Translations under genes and position numbers: made by a program
Origin: Methylosinus sp. Ce-a6
GTDB taxonomy: Bacteria; Pseudomonadota; Alphaproteobacteria; Rhizobiales; Beijerinckiaceae
DNA: 47,618 nucleotides
Reading direction: 5' to 3'
Assembly (NCBI RefSeq): GCF_009811655.1
Contig: NZ_BGJX01000027.1
Location: forward strand, 1-47,618
Notes under the pieces: model-generated
The model's database searches: none
Seen by the model: only the letters and a program-made list of their open reading frames with translations
What the model was told of the DNA's origin: nothing
Shown here: positions 39,869 through 47,618 of the stretch, one piece after another
Layout: every line of letters starts with the position of its first letter
How positions within the stretch are numbered: position 1 is the stretch's first letter

Positions 39869-42800
39869 ATGGCGCCTTTCGACGCCGGCCTGCCGATGAC
39901 GGGCGCGCGATCCGGGCGGATCGCATTCGGCGCGGTCTGCGGGGGCGTTTCCGCGCTCGAAGCGGGCGGGGGCAGGGAGCATCTGCTCGTCGCCGGCTTC
40001 TTCGCGGCGACGGCGCTGTTCCTGCTGCGGCCGGCGCTCGGGCGCCTCCGGCTGGGCGTCGATTTCGCGCTCGATTTCGCCGCCGTCGGGGCGCTCGCCT
40101 TCCTCTGCGATCCGAATGGCGTGCTCTGGCGCGCGCCCGATTCGCTCGGGAGCCTCTTTACGCTGACGTCGATCGGAGCGAGCTCGGCGGCCGGTCTCTA
40201 TCTCCTCGGCGTCGCCATTCTGCCCGGCTCCCGTTTCGCGCTGCGCGGGGCGCTGTTTTTCTTGCCTTTCCTGTTTTGCCTGTTGATCGCCTTGGGCTCG
40301 CCGACAATCGGCGAATTGGGCGGGCTCCTCTTCCTCGGCCTCGCGGTTCCGGAGACGGCGCGCGCCATCGCCGCGCGCGGGGTCATTCTGTTCCTGCTGA
40401 ACGAGGCCGTCATCGTGGGAGCGCCGCTGGCGCTCGGCCGCTATCTGCCGCAGCAATGGCGACCGCATGGCGTGCTGCTCCTCGCCGCGCTGATCGCGGC
40501 CGTCACGCCGGAGATCGCGAGCATAGGCTCATCCTCCATCGTCGCCTTGCTTCCGGCGCCCATCGCCGTCGTCGCGGCCTCGCTGCTCGCCGCCGCCGCC
40601 CAGGCGGGCCTCTGGGGCGAGACCTATCTCGTCACCCAGGCCATGGCGGGAATGCTGCGCGGAGCCCCCTCTCTTCCCGTGATCGTGCTCAGCGATTGGA
40701 AGACCGGCGCCGCCAAAGGCGCGGTTTATGGCTTCGTCTTCATGCTGCTGCTCCTCGTGGCCGGCATGGTCGTGACCTTCCCGCCGGCGCTCGGCCTCGT
40801 CGTCGCCATGGGGCCGGTCGGCGGCGCTCTGATCGGCGCGGCGACCTTCCCGCTCGCGCGCGCCATTGTCGAGAGCACGGATTCGACGGCGCCTTTCTAC
40901 GCCCGCTTGCGGCTCGAATATCGGCGCGTCGCCAATGTCCCGCGCGGCCTCGTCGCCGGCGCGGCGGTCGGCCTCGCGCTTCTCGTCGGCCTGCCGAACG
41001 AAGACGGGGGCGCGCGATTCCTCTTCGGCGCGGGGGCGGGGCTGCTCGCCTATGCCGGCGTCGATATGGGCTTCGATCTCTTCGCTCTTTGCGAGAAGCG
41101 CCGCCAGCATTTGCGCAACTGGCGCGTCTATGCGCTGGGCGCGCTGCTCGGCGGCCTCGTCGGCGGGGCGATCGCCTGGTATCTCGACGCCGATCAGCTC
41201 GCGACGATCGCCAGGAAGTTCTTCGCCTATATCTCGCTGAGCTACGCGGCGGACGGCAGGCCGGTTTCCGATTACGTCATCCGTCCGCTGTTCTCCAAAT
41301 GGGGCGCGACAAATCTCGGCCTCGTCGACGGCGGCGTGCGGCTCTTCTTCGACGAGTCGCTCTCGGGCGTCATCCAATGGGTGTTCGCCGCGCCTTTGTT
41401 CTCGATCAATCTCTTCTTTCTGACGGCCCTGGTGCGCCGCAGCCTCGCGCCTTTGCGCCAGCTCGCGAGCCTCGAGGGGCTCGACATGCTGGTCGACAAC
41501 GCCGTGCGCGTGCTGCGCTGGGGCTTGTGGATGGCGCCGGTCATCTATTCCTTCTTGAAGGCCGCGCCGGATCCGGCCTGGTACAATCAGGACGGCCTCA
41601 TCCGCACCGGCGTCGCGATCTGGATGAATCATGCGTTGCCGGACCAGGATTTTCGCGCCTGGAGCCTCGACATCTTCACCGCTCTGCTCGCCTATGACGC
41701 GATCCGCGTGCTGATCTGGTTCGACCATATGGGGCTGCGCGTCGCGACCTTGGTCAATCTCTCCTTCGTCGGCGGCGACGTCGCCGACGAGAAGGCGGCG
41801 CGCTTCATCGGCAAGGCGCAGAAGAGCCGCGCCATTCCGGAAGGGCTCCGCCGTTTCGGGACCTGGGCGCCGCTGCTGCTGCCCTTCTACATTCCGCGCG
41901 GCGCGGAATGGGATCAGGCCTGGAACGCGGCCGAGCGCATGTCGCATCTGCGGCCGCCGTCCTATTCCTATCTCATCGGCGGCTATATGGCCTATGCGGG
42001 CGTGCTCTCCATCGCCCTCGTCGTCTTCCTGCTGATGCAGCTCGCCAAGGCCGGCAAGCTGCCGCTCGAAGGGATCACCGGCGCCGGCGGCGCGCCCGGC
42101 TCCAAGCCCTTCGAGCTCACCAACGGCCTCGTCTCGTCGCAATGGTTCGAGGACGGGCAGGGCGCCATGCGCGTCGAGGGCGTCGCGCGCGGCGGCCCGC
42201 CGATCGACCTCACCCGCCGGCCGGACGATCACGCCCATCCGCGCGGCCGCTTTCTGTTCTTCCGCGAGGAGGGCGGCGAGCTCTGGTCCTTCGGCTCCGC
42301 GCCGACCTGCGCGCGCTGCGAGAAGGTCTCGCTGGAGAGCGAAGGCTGCACATTCCTCTATTTTCTCATGGAGCAGGGCGGTTTCGCGATAGAGGCGAAG
42401 ATCGCGCTCGCGCCGGACGAGGCGGTGGAAATCACCAAATTGCGTCTCGTCGACCTCGAGCAGCGCCCGCGCAAGATCACTCTGGCGACGCTGCGCGAAT
42501 GGGTGCTGAACGAGACCGGCGTCGAGCAGCGCGACGCCGCCTATAACGCCATTCACATCGGCACATGGTTCGTCGGCGGGCTGAACGCGGTCATCGCGCA
42601 GAACCGCCTGCTGAAGGGCGGCGCGCGTCGCGACGTCGATCGGCGTCTCTCGCCGGAGGTCGGCTTCCATGCGATCGGCGCCGGCGAAGGGACGAAGCTG
42701 CGCCTCATCGGCTATGAGGATGTGAAGGCCCGCTTCTACGGCCTCGGCGCCGCCGGCGCGCCGGACAGCCTCACCGACGGCGAGCCGCCGCGCGACCCTC

Positions 42801-45313
42801 GCGACGAAGGTCTTTTGTTCGGCTTCGAGCCGATCGCGAGCCTGCGCGCCGAGCTCGAGATTTCGGCCGGCGGCGCGGCGGAGATCGTCATCGTCGACGG
42901 CTGGGCGCGCGACACCGCCGCGGCGACGCGCACGATCGCGAAACATCTCTCCCGCGATGTCGATTTCGCAGAGGTCGAGGCCGCGCTGGCGCAAAAGCGC
43001 GCGCTGATCCCGCCGCCCGTTCCCGCGCAGCATCGCTTCGCTTTCGCAAAGGACGGCCGCAGCCTGACGCTGCCTCCGGACACGCCGCGCCTCTACGCCC
43101 ATGTGATCGCCAATGCGGTCGGCCAGGGCGCCGTGCTCGGCAATCACGGCGACATCTATTCCTTCCACGGTAATTCGCGGCTCAACGGCTTCACGCCCTT
43201 CCGCATGGGCGAGGGCCGCATGACGCCGGCGGGGCAAGCGATCTACGTCTATGATCTCGCCCGCCAGGACGCGCATTCGGCGACTTTCGTCCCGCTGCGG
43301 CGGCGGGACGCCGAGCATTCGGTGGAGTATGGCCTCGGCTATGCGATCTATCGCGCGCGCCGCGACGATCTCGAGCTCGAGCTCACCGTTTTCGTTCCGC
43401 CGAGCCAGCCGGTCGAAATCAAGCTGCTGCGCATCGTCAACCATAAGGATCACGAGCGGCTGCTGCAGATCACGCCGGCGATGGAGATCGTCCTCGCCGA
43501 GACGCCGAACGACAGTCTCGGCAGCGTCGAGGCGGTCACGGGCGAGAACAATCGCGCTCTGTTCTTCCGCAACCCCGATAATAATTTCGTCCAGGGCTGG
43601 GCCTTCGCCGCGACCTCCTTGCCGGCGGAATTCGTCGAGACGTCGCGGCGGCGCTTCCTCGGCCATGAGAGCCGCGATCCGGCGCTTCCCTATATGGTCG
43701 AGCACGGCCATCCGGATGCGGGCGCGCCGGAGCATCAGCGCAAGGTGGCGAGCTTTTCCGGCGCGATCGACGTTCCCGCGCTGGGCGAGCAGAGGATCGT
43801 CGTCGCGCTCGGCCAGACGAGGGAGCTCGAGAGCTCCAAAATATTGGCGGCGCTCGCCAGCGACACCGCCTATGCGACGCGCGCGCTCGAGGAGACGAAA
43901 CGAGACTGGGACCGGCGCCTCGGCGTCTTGCGCGTGAAGACCAATCGGCCGGAGTTCGACCGCCTCGTCAACGACTGGCTGCCCTATCAGCTGCTCGTCT
44001 CGCGGCTCTGGGGCCGTTCCGGCCCGGCGCAGCGCTCCGGCGCGACCGGCTATCGCGACCAGCTGCAGGACGTGCTGCCGCTCATTCATCTTTCGCCCGA
44101 GCTCGCCCGCGCGCAGATTTTGAAGCACGCCGCGCATCAATTCATCGAGGGCGACGCGGTCAAATGGTGGCATGACGCGCCGGACGGCGGCTGCGGCGTC
44201 GCCGACCGCACCCACGCCTCCGACCCGCATCTCTGGCTGCCCTATGTCGCCATCCGCTATGTGAAAGGGACGGGCGACGACGCCATTCTCGACGCCATCG
44301 AGCCCTTCCTCGAGGCGGATCTCACCCCGCCGGATCGCGAGGGCCATGCGAGCGTGCCGCTGACCTCGCGCGACAAGGACACGCTGCTCGGCCATTGCGC
44401 GCGGGCGATCGATTATTCGCTCGACCGTTTCGGCTCCCATGGTCTGCCGCTGATGGGGACGGGCGATTGGGACGACGGTCTCAATTTGCTGGGCGCGGAG
44501 GGGCGCGGCGAGAGCGTCTGGGTCGGCTTCTTCCTGCATGGAATTCTCGTCGACATCGCGCCTCTCTACGAGGCGCGCGGCGACGCCGCTCGGGCGACCC
44601 GCTATCGCGAGCGCGCCGAGGCGTTGCGCGCCGCGCTCGACTCCTGCTGGCGCGGCGACCGCTTCCTGCGCGCCTATGCCGACGACGGACGCGAGGTCGC
44701 GCCGATGAGCGCGATGACCGCCTCCTGGCCGGTCCTCTCGGGCGCCGTCGATTTCGCGCGCGGCAAGGCGGCGCTCGACGCGGCGCTCGCGCAGCTCGGC
44801 CGGCCGGATCGCATTCTGCTGGTCACGCCCTTCTTCGACGAGAATTCGAGCCCTTATCCCGGGCGCAGCGCCGAATATCCGCCGGGCGTGCGCGAGAACG
44901 GCGGACAATATTCGCATGGCGTCTCCTGGCTCGTCGACGCGCTGACGCGCCTCGCGCTGGAGGCCGCAGGCCGCGGCGAGCGCGCCGAAGCCGATGCGCT
45001 GTTCGAGCGCGCATGGCGGGCTTGGTTCTCCATCTCGCCGCTGTCGCGCCTCGCGACGCCGGCGGCGGCGGACGTCTATGGACTGGCGCCGCATCAGCAG
45101 CCGGCCGACGTCTATGAGGGCGAGGGATATGAAGGCCGCGGCGGCTGGAGCTGGTACACGGGCGCCGCCGCGCGCATGCTCTCGGCCGCTTACGGGCTGC
45201 TCGGCATAGAGATGATCGACGGCGAGCTGCGCCTGCGCGCCGACGCTTTCGAGCCCAAAGGCGATTTGCAGCTCGAGAGCGTGCGTTGGCGCGAGGAGAC
45301 CTTCTCCGCCTGA
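39869..45313 (+). CDS. Polytopic membrane protein with NdvB-like GH94 region
   Basis: A 1,814-residue protein. About the first 700 residues contain many hydrophobic helices, in groups. The rest resembles the C-terminal half of cyclic beta-1,2-glucan synthase (NdvB): two carbohydrate-binding super-sandwich domains (FELTNGLVSSQWF; later HGNSRLNGFTPFR and a NNFVQGWAFA motif), then an alpha/alpha barrel of the GH94 phosphorylase type with SGATGYRDQLQDVLPL, ADRTHASDPHLWLPY, GTGDWDDGLN (catalytic Asp at about 1536) and ENGGQYSHGVSW. No GT84 glycosyltransferase domain was found. It may trim or phosphorolyse a beta-glucan. The ATG at 39869 has GGAGA 5 nt upstream. Confidence 0.85.
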   Translation: MAPFDAGLPMTGARSGRIAFGAVCGGVSALEAGGGREHLLVAGFFAATALFLLRPALGRLRLGVDFALDFAAVGALAFLCDPNGVLWRAPDSLGSLFTLTSIGASSAAGLYLLGVAILPGSRFALRGALFFLPFLFCLLIALGSPTIGELGGLLFLGLAVPETARAIAARGVILFLLNEAVIVGAPLALGRYLPQQWRPHGVLLLAALIAAVTPEIASIGSSSIVALLPAPIAVVAASLLAAAAQAGLWGETYLVTQAMAGMLRGAPSLPVIVLSDWKTGAAKGAVYGFVFMLLLLVAGMVVTFPPALGLVVAMGPVGGALIGAATFPLARAIVESTDSTAPFYARLRLEYRRVANVPRGLVAGAAVGLALLVGLPNEDGGARFLFGAGAGLLAYAGVDMGFDLFALCEKRRQHLRNWRVYALGALLGGLVGGAIAWYLDADQLATIARKFFAYISLSYAADGRPVSDYVIRPLFSKWGATNLGLVDGGVRLFFDESLSGVIQWVFAAPLFSINLFFLTALVRRSLAPLRQLASLEGLDMLVDNAVRVLRWGLWMAPVIYSFLKAAPDPAWYNQDGLIRTGVAIWMNHALPDQDFRAWSLDIFTALLAYDAIRVLIWFDHMGLRVATLVNLSFVGGDVADEKAARFIGKAQKSRAIPEGLRRFGTWAPLLLPFYIPRGAEWDQAWNAAERMSHLRPPSYSYLIGGYMAYAGVLSIALVVFLLMQLAKAGKLPLEGITGAGGAPGSKPFELTNGLVSSQWFEDGQGAMRVEGVARGGPPIDLTRRPDDHAHPRGRFLFFREEGGELWSFGSAPTCARCEKVSLESEGCTFLYFLMEQGGFAIEAKIALAPDEAVEITKLRLVDLEQRPRKITLATLREWVLNETGVEQRDAAYNAIHIGTWFVGGLNAVIAQNRLLKGGARRDVDRRLSPEVGFHAIGAGEGTKLRLIGYEDVKARFYGLGAAGAPDSLTDGEPPRDPRDEGLLFGFEPIASLRAELEISAGGAAEIVIVDGWARDTAAATRTIAKHLSRDVDFAEVEAALAQKRALIPPPVPAQHRFAFAKDGRSLTLPPDTPRLYAHVIANAVGQGAVLGNHGDIYSFHGNSRLNGFTPFRMGEGRMTPAGQAIYVYDLARQDAHSATFVPLRRRDAEHSVEYGLGYAIYRARRDDLELELTVFVPPSQPVEIKLLRIVNHKDHERLLQITPAMEIVLAETPNDSLGSVEAVTGENNRALFFRNPDNNFVQGWAFAATSLPAEFVETSRRRFLGHESRDPALPYMVEHGHPDAGAPEHQRKVASFSGAIDVPALGEQRIVVALGQTRELESSKILAALASDTAYATRALEETKRDWDRRLGVLRVKTNRPEFDRLVNDWLPYQLLVSRLWGRSGPAQRSGATGYRDQLQDVLPLIHLSPELARAQILKHAAHQFIEGDAVKWWHDAPDGGCGVADRTHASDPHLWLPYVAIRYVKGTGDDAILDAIEPFLEADLTPPDREGHASVPLTSRDKDTLLGHCARAIDYSLDRFGSHGLPLMGTGDWDDGLNLLGAEGRGESVWVGFFLHGILVDIAPLYEARGDAARATRYRERAEALRAALDSCWRGDRFLRAYADDGREVAPMSAMTASWPVLSGAVDFARGKAALDAALAQLGRPDRILLVTPFFDENSSPYPGRSAEYPPGVRENGGQYSHGVSWLVDALTRLALEAAGRGERAEADALFERAWRAWFSISPLSRLATPAAADVYGLAPHQQPADVYEGEGYEGRGGWSWYTGAAARMLSAAYGLLGIEMIDGELRLRADAFEPKGDLQLESVRWREETFSA

Positions 45314-45352
45314 CGCGACGCGACGAAGCCTTCACCATAGAGCGACGCGCGG

Positions 45353-45382
45353 CGGCAATTTCGCTTGCCGGGAAATTTTTTC
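45353..45382 (+). terminator. Weak terminator after the GH94 gene
   Basis: A 6-bp stem (CGGCAA with TTGCCG) closes a 6-nt loop, followed after GGAAA by six T residues. It lies 40 nt after the stop codon. Confidence 0.45.
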
Positions 45383-45444
45383 CACATTAGCGTCCCGGCC
45401 TCGAACGGCGTTTTTCGATCGGACGCCGATACGGCTTTTTTTTC

Positions 45445-46311
45445 ATGCGTTCTTGTGCGCGTTTCTGCTGCATCGTCGCGGCGCTGTCGATTCATCATAC
45501 GACGGCGTGCCGCGCCGGCGCGTTTCTGCAAAAGCCGGGCGAGGGGATGGTCATTCTCTCGACGAGCATCGCCGATGCGCACAAGGCCTATGACGCGCGC
45601 GGCCGGCTCGGCTCGGCGCCTTCCTACACGAAATTCGAGACGCAGGCCTATTTCGAATATGGCCTCGCCGACGGGCTGACCTTCGTCGCCGAGTCGAATT
45701 ACATGCGTTTTCGCGGCGCCGACGAGCAGCGCCCGCTCGAGCAGCTGCGCTATCTGACCGCCGAGGCGCTCGCCGGCGCGCCGCTCTATCTGCCCGCGGG
45801 CGTCGGCGCCGGCCCGCGCTACGAAGGGCTCGGCGCCGGCTGGCTCGGCGGGCGCCTGCGTCTTCTCGAATGGGGCGCGACGATCCTCTCGGTTCAGGCG
45901 AGCCTGCGCGGCGCGACGCCCGGCGCGCAGATCTATCTCGACATGAAGCGGCGGCTCCAGGAGGACGCGCGTCTCCAGCTCGGCTGGCCGGTGGAGCTGT
46001 TCGGCATTTCCGGCTTCGGCGAGGCGCAGCTCGGCTTCCGCTCGGCGGGGCGGAGCGGCGACGAGATCCGCGGCGAGACGACCTTCGGCCTGCGGCCGAT
46101 GGAGGGCGTGCTGTTCCTCGCCCAGAGCTTCCTCGCTCTTTCGCCCTGGAGCGGCGATGCGCCTTTCATGGCGTCGCAGAAGCTCCAGCTGAGCGCGGTC
46201 TGCGACGTGACGCGAGAGGTCGCCCTGCAGCTCGGCGTTCGCGCCGCTGTGCGCGGCGTCAACGAATCCGCCGAGCGCGGCCTCCTCGGCGCCCTATGGT
46301 ATAGGTTCTGA
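45445..46311 (+). CDS. Probable outer-membrane beta-barrel protein
   Basis: An unrecognised 288-residue protein with a signal peptide (a short basic start, IVAALSIHHTTA, cleavage near CRA-GA). The mature part alternates short strands with aromatic and hydrophobic ends, such as FETQAYFEYGLADGLTFVAESNYMRF, LGWPVELFGISGFGEAQLGF and EVALQLGVRAAVRG. It ends in the YRF tail expected for the outer-membrane assembly machinery. The ATG follows a run of eight T residues and has no ribosome site, so the start may be wrong. It lies between the GH94 gene and mobA. Confidence 0.72.
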   Translation: MRSCARFCCIVAALSIHHTTACRAGAFLQKPGEGMVILSTSIADAHKAYDARGRLGSAPSYTKFETQAYFEYGLADGLTFVAESNYMRFRGADEQRPLEQLRYLTAEALAGAPLYLPAGVGAGPRYEGLGAGWLGGRLRLLEWGATILSVQASLRGATPGAQIYLDMKRRLQEDARLQLGWPVELFGISGFGEAQLGFRSAGRSGDEIRGETTFGLRPMEGVLFLAQSFLALSPWSGDAPFMASQKLQLSAVCDVTREVALQLGVRAAVRGVNESAERGLLGALWYRF

Positions 46312-46334
46312 GACGGGCCGTTGGGCGAGGGAAA

Positions 46335-46958
46335 ATGACGCGCTGTTTCGGACTTATCCTGGCCGGCGGGCAGGCGCGGCGCATGGGCGGCGTCGCCAAG
46401 CCGCTGATAGAGGTCGGCGGCGCGCCCATTCTCGAGCATGTCGTGCGCCGGCTCGCGCCGCAATGCGTGCGGCTGGCGCTCAACGCCAATGCCGATCCCG
46501 AGCAATTCGCCCATTTCCATCTGCCGATCGTGCCGGACGAGGTGGAAGGATTCGCCGGGCCGCTCGCCGGCGTGCTCGCCGGCCTCGACCATGTGGCCGC
46601 CAATTTCCCGGACGTTCGGCTGGTTCTGAGCATTCCGGCGGACACGCCTTTCGCGCCGCAGGATCTCGCGCAGCGCCTCTCCCTCGCGCGCGCCGAGGCG
46701 AAGGCGGAGATCGCCGTCGCCGCCTCGGGCGGGCGCGTTCATCACGCAGTGGCGCTGTGGCCGGTCGCGCTGCGCGAGCCGCTGCGCCATGCGCTGGTGA
46801 AGGAGGATCTGCGCAAGGTCTCGGGCTTCATCGAGCGCCACGCCAATACGCGCGTCGAATGGAGCGAAGCGCCCTACGACCCATTCTTCAACGTCAATCG
46901 GCCGGAGGACATTGAAGAGGCGGAGCGCATAGCGGCGAGCCTCGAAATTCAGCAGTAG
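46335..46958 (+). CDS. mobA: Molybdenum cofactor guanylyltransferase
   Basis: A 207-residue MobA, which attaches GMP to molybdopterin to form the guanine dinucleotide cofactor used by DMSO-reductase-family enzymes such as formate dehydrogenase. The GTP-binding start is GLILAGGQARRMGGVAKPL, followed by FAGPLAGVLAGLDHV, SIPADTPFAPQDL with the metal-binding aspartate, and YDPFFNVNRPEDIEEAE at the end. The ribosome site GAGGG precedes the ATG. Mob partners are not in the window. Confidence 0.93.
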   Translation: MTRCFGLILAGGQARRMGGVAKPLIEVGGAPILEHVVRRLAPQCVRLALNANADPEQFAHFHLPIVPDEVEGFAGPLAGVLAGLDHVAANFPDVRLVLSIPADTPFAPQDLAQRLSLARAEAKAEIAVAASGGRVHHAVALWPVALREPLRHALVKEDLRKVSGFIERHANTRVEWSEAPYDPFFNVNRPEDIEEAERIAASLEIQQ

Positions 46959-46987
46959 ACAAATCGCGATCGCATAGCGCCGCCGCC

Positions 46988-47030
46988 AGTCATCGCGAGC
47001 GAAGCGACGCGATCCAGAGCCGTGGGGCGG
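46988..47030. repeat. GTCATCGCGAGCGAAGC dispersed repeat
   Basis: The inverse orientation of the element at 13828-13869: GTCAT, CGAGCGAAGCGA and GATCCAG blocks, then a G-rich tail. It directly adjoins the hairpin that starts at 47033. Confidence 0.5.
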
Positions 47031-47032
47031 CC

Positions 47033-47137
47033 CTTAGAGTCTTTCCGTGTTTCATTGAAACACAGAAAGACTCTAAGCTTTTGTTTTCACGCGTTTCCGA
47101 CGCCGAACCGGCGTCCACTTCGGCTGGAAACGCTCTA
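47033..47137. repeat. Composite double-hairpin repeat, copy D
   Basis: Same two-part structure as at 31156-31260. The first hairpin (47033-47077) pairs 20 of 21 bases with a 3-nt loop. The second part (47078-47137) is the TAGAGCGTTTCC palindrome in reverse, ending in CTCTAG. The inner core of the first hairpin is conserved between the copies, while its outer seven base pairs differ and still pair. Confidence 0.88.
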
Positions 47138-47238
47138 GATCGCGGCGCGCTGCGTTCTTCGCGACGATGGAAAAAACCTCTCGTACGATTTCCGGTTGAT
47201 CAATGCGCAGATGAAGCAACAGCCCCTCACCCTGAGGA

Positions 47239-47314
47239 GCCCGCACCGATCTCGGGTTTACCCGAGATCGGCGTAATAATGCCCAAGTCGGGCAAGCCCG
47301 ACTTGGGTGCGGGC
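47239..47314. repeat. Three-way palindrome
   Basis: An outer stem (GCCCGCA at 47239-47245 with TGCGGGC at 47308-47314) encloses two perfect hairpins. One is CGATCTCGGG with CCCGAGATCG (47247-47270), the other CCCAAGTCGGG with CCCGACTTGGG (47282-47307). The surrounding CCTGAGGAGC and GCGTCTCGAAGG blocks are also typical of intergenic repeats of Hyphomicrobiales (general knowledge). Confidence 0.7.
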
Positions 47315-47618
47315 GTCTCGAAGGGTCGAAGCTGGGCGCGCTGGATCATCCTTCGAGGCTTTTTGCGTTCCGCAAAAAGCGCCTCATGTATGGACGGCCC
47401 CCGTTGCGCAAGAAAAAAGATCGGCGTTTGGGCTCGGCTGGGAGCGGTCATGTATCCGGCCTGTTCGCGCGGCGCATGACCGCTGGCCCAAAGGGGTTTC
47501 GCCGAACGGATTCCCATCAGGATGACGCGCTGCGGCGCGCACTGAGGCATCGGAATGTTCCGTCCGAGGTTCCCGACCATTTTGCCGTTTCGCCTTTCTT
47601 GCTCCTTACGCCTCCTTA

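Larger units (their letters stand above)
46959..47618. other. Repeat-rich region, no convincing gene
   Basis: This 660-nt end of the window is taken up by repeats for its first 360 nt. A minus-strand frame (47227-47580, 117 codons, ATG at 47580) has a plausible 40-codon start, MVGNLGRNIPMPQ and so on, with AAGG-type purines upstream. Its last third is encoded by the three-way palindrome at 47239-47314, so a real protein is doubtful. The final 40 bases are purine-rich on the minus strand and may lie just upstream of that frame. No other element was seen. Confidence 0.5.

Noticed and set aside
40529..45094. Open frame of 1,521 codons antisense to the GH94 gene
   Set aside because: The translation is arginine-, alanine- and glutamate-rich without domains; the plus-strand frame carries recognisable GH94 motifs.
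47227..47580. Minus-strand 117-codon frame at the window end
   Set aside because: Its last third is encoded by a palindromic repeat and nothing in the first part is recognisable, so I list it only within the region note.

Overview
This 47.6 kb window is a high-GC chromosomal segment from an alphaproteobacterium, most likely of the order Hyphomicrobiales. I infer this from the codon use, from a complete CckA hybrid kinase with CtrA-type sites nearby, from the order coaD - two cyclophilins - queA - tgt, from a DUF6111-like gene next to cca, from an MbfA-type ferritin/VIT1 protein and from an alphaproteobacterial DksA. The dispersed palindromes look like those of methanotrophs such as Methylosinus or Methylocystis, but no methane-oxidation gene is present, so the genus is a guess. 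No tRNA, rRNA, CRISPR array, insertion sequence or phage gene was seen.

Layout. 1-2.3 kb: the 3' end of tuf with its terminator, a small unknown protein, a DUF1499 membrane protein and an MBL-fold hydrolase. 2.4-6.9 kb (minus strand): error-prone polymerase dnaE2, which carries an in-frame palindromic insertion, a TrmJ-like RNA methyltransferase and a ParD antitoxin without a toxin. 7-12.5 kb: icd, dksA, a FliO-like protein, and cckA facing it across a perfect CtrA box. 12.7-17.1 kb: coaD, two cyclophilins, queA, an unknown coupled gene and tgt (queuosine tRNA modification). 17.1-19 kb: a higB-higA toxin-antitoxin pair followed after 3 nt by a solitary DNA methyltransferase. 19-22.2 kb: an acetyltransferase, a VanX-type dipeptidase, a small unknown, cca and a DUF6111-like gene. 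22.4-29.2 kb: a tightly coupled MoxR - DUF58 - BatA/DUF4159 - membrane protein operon behind a second perfect CtrA box. 29.3-36.7 kb: a 28-residue membrane peptide gene, a BBP2-like porin, zapE, three acetyltransferases, a Nudix hydrolase, mbfA and a phosphoesterase. 36.7-38.6 kb: a ferredoxin-type reductase and truncated haemoglobin operon divergent from an NsrR-like regulator, with a perfect palindrome between them. 39.9-47 kb: a 1,814-residue membrane-anchored GH94-type protein, an outer-membrane protein and mobA, followed by a repeat-rich stretch with no convincing gene.

How parts work together. The reductase, haemoglobin and NsrR-like genes look like a self-contained nitric-oxide detoxification module, a two-gene counterpart of flavohaemoglobin. 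The two CtrA boxes tie cckA with the FliO-like gene, and the MoxR operon, to the cell-cycle regulator that CckA itself controls. The DNA methyltransferase may be expressed with the HigBA pair. Intergenic space is unusually rich in palindromes of at least five kinds. One composite kind shows compensatory changes between its two copies, and another lies inside the dnaE2 reading frame.
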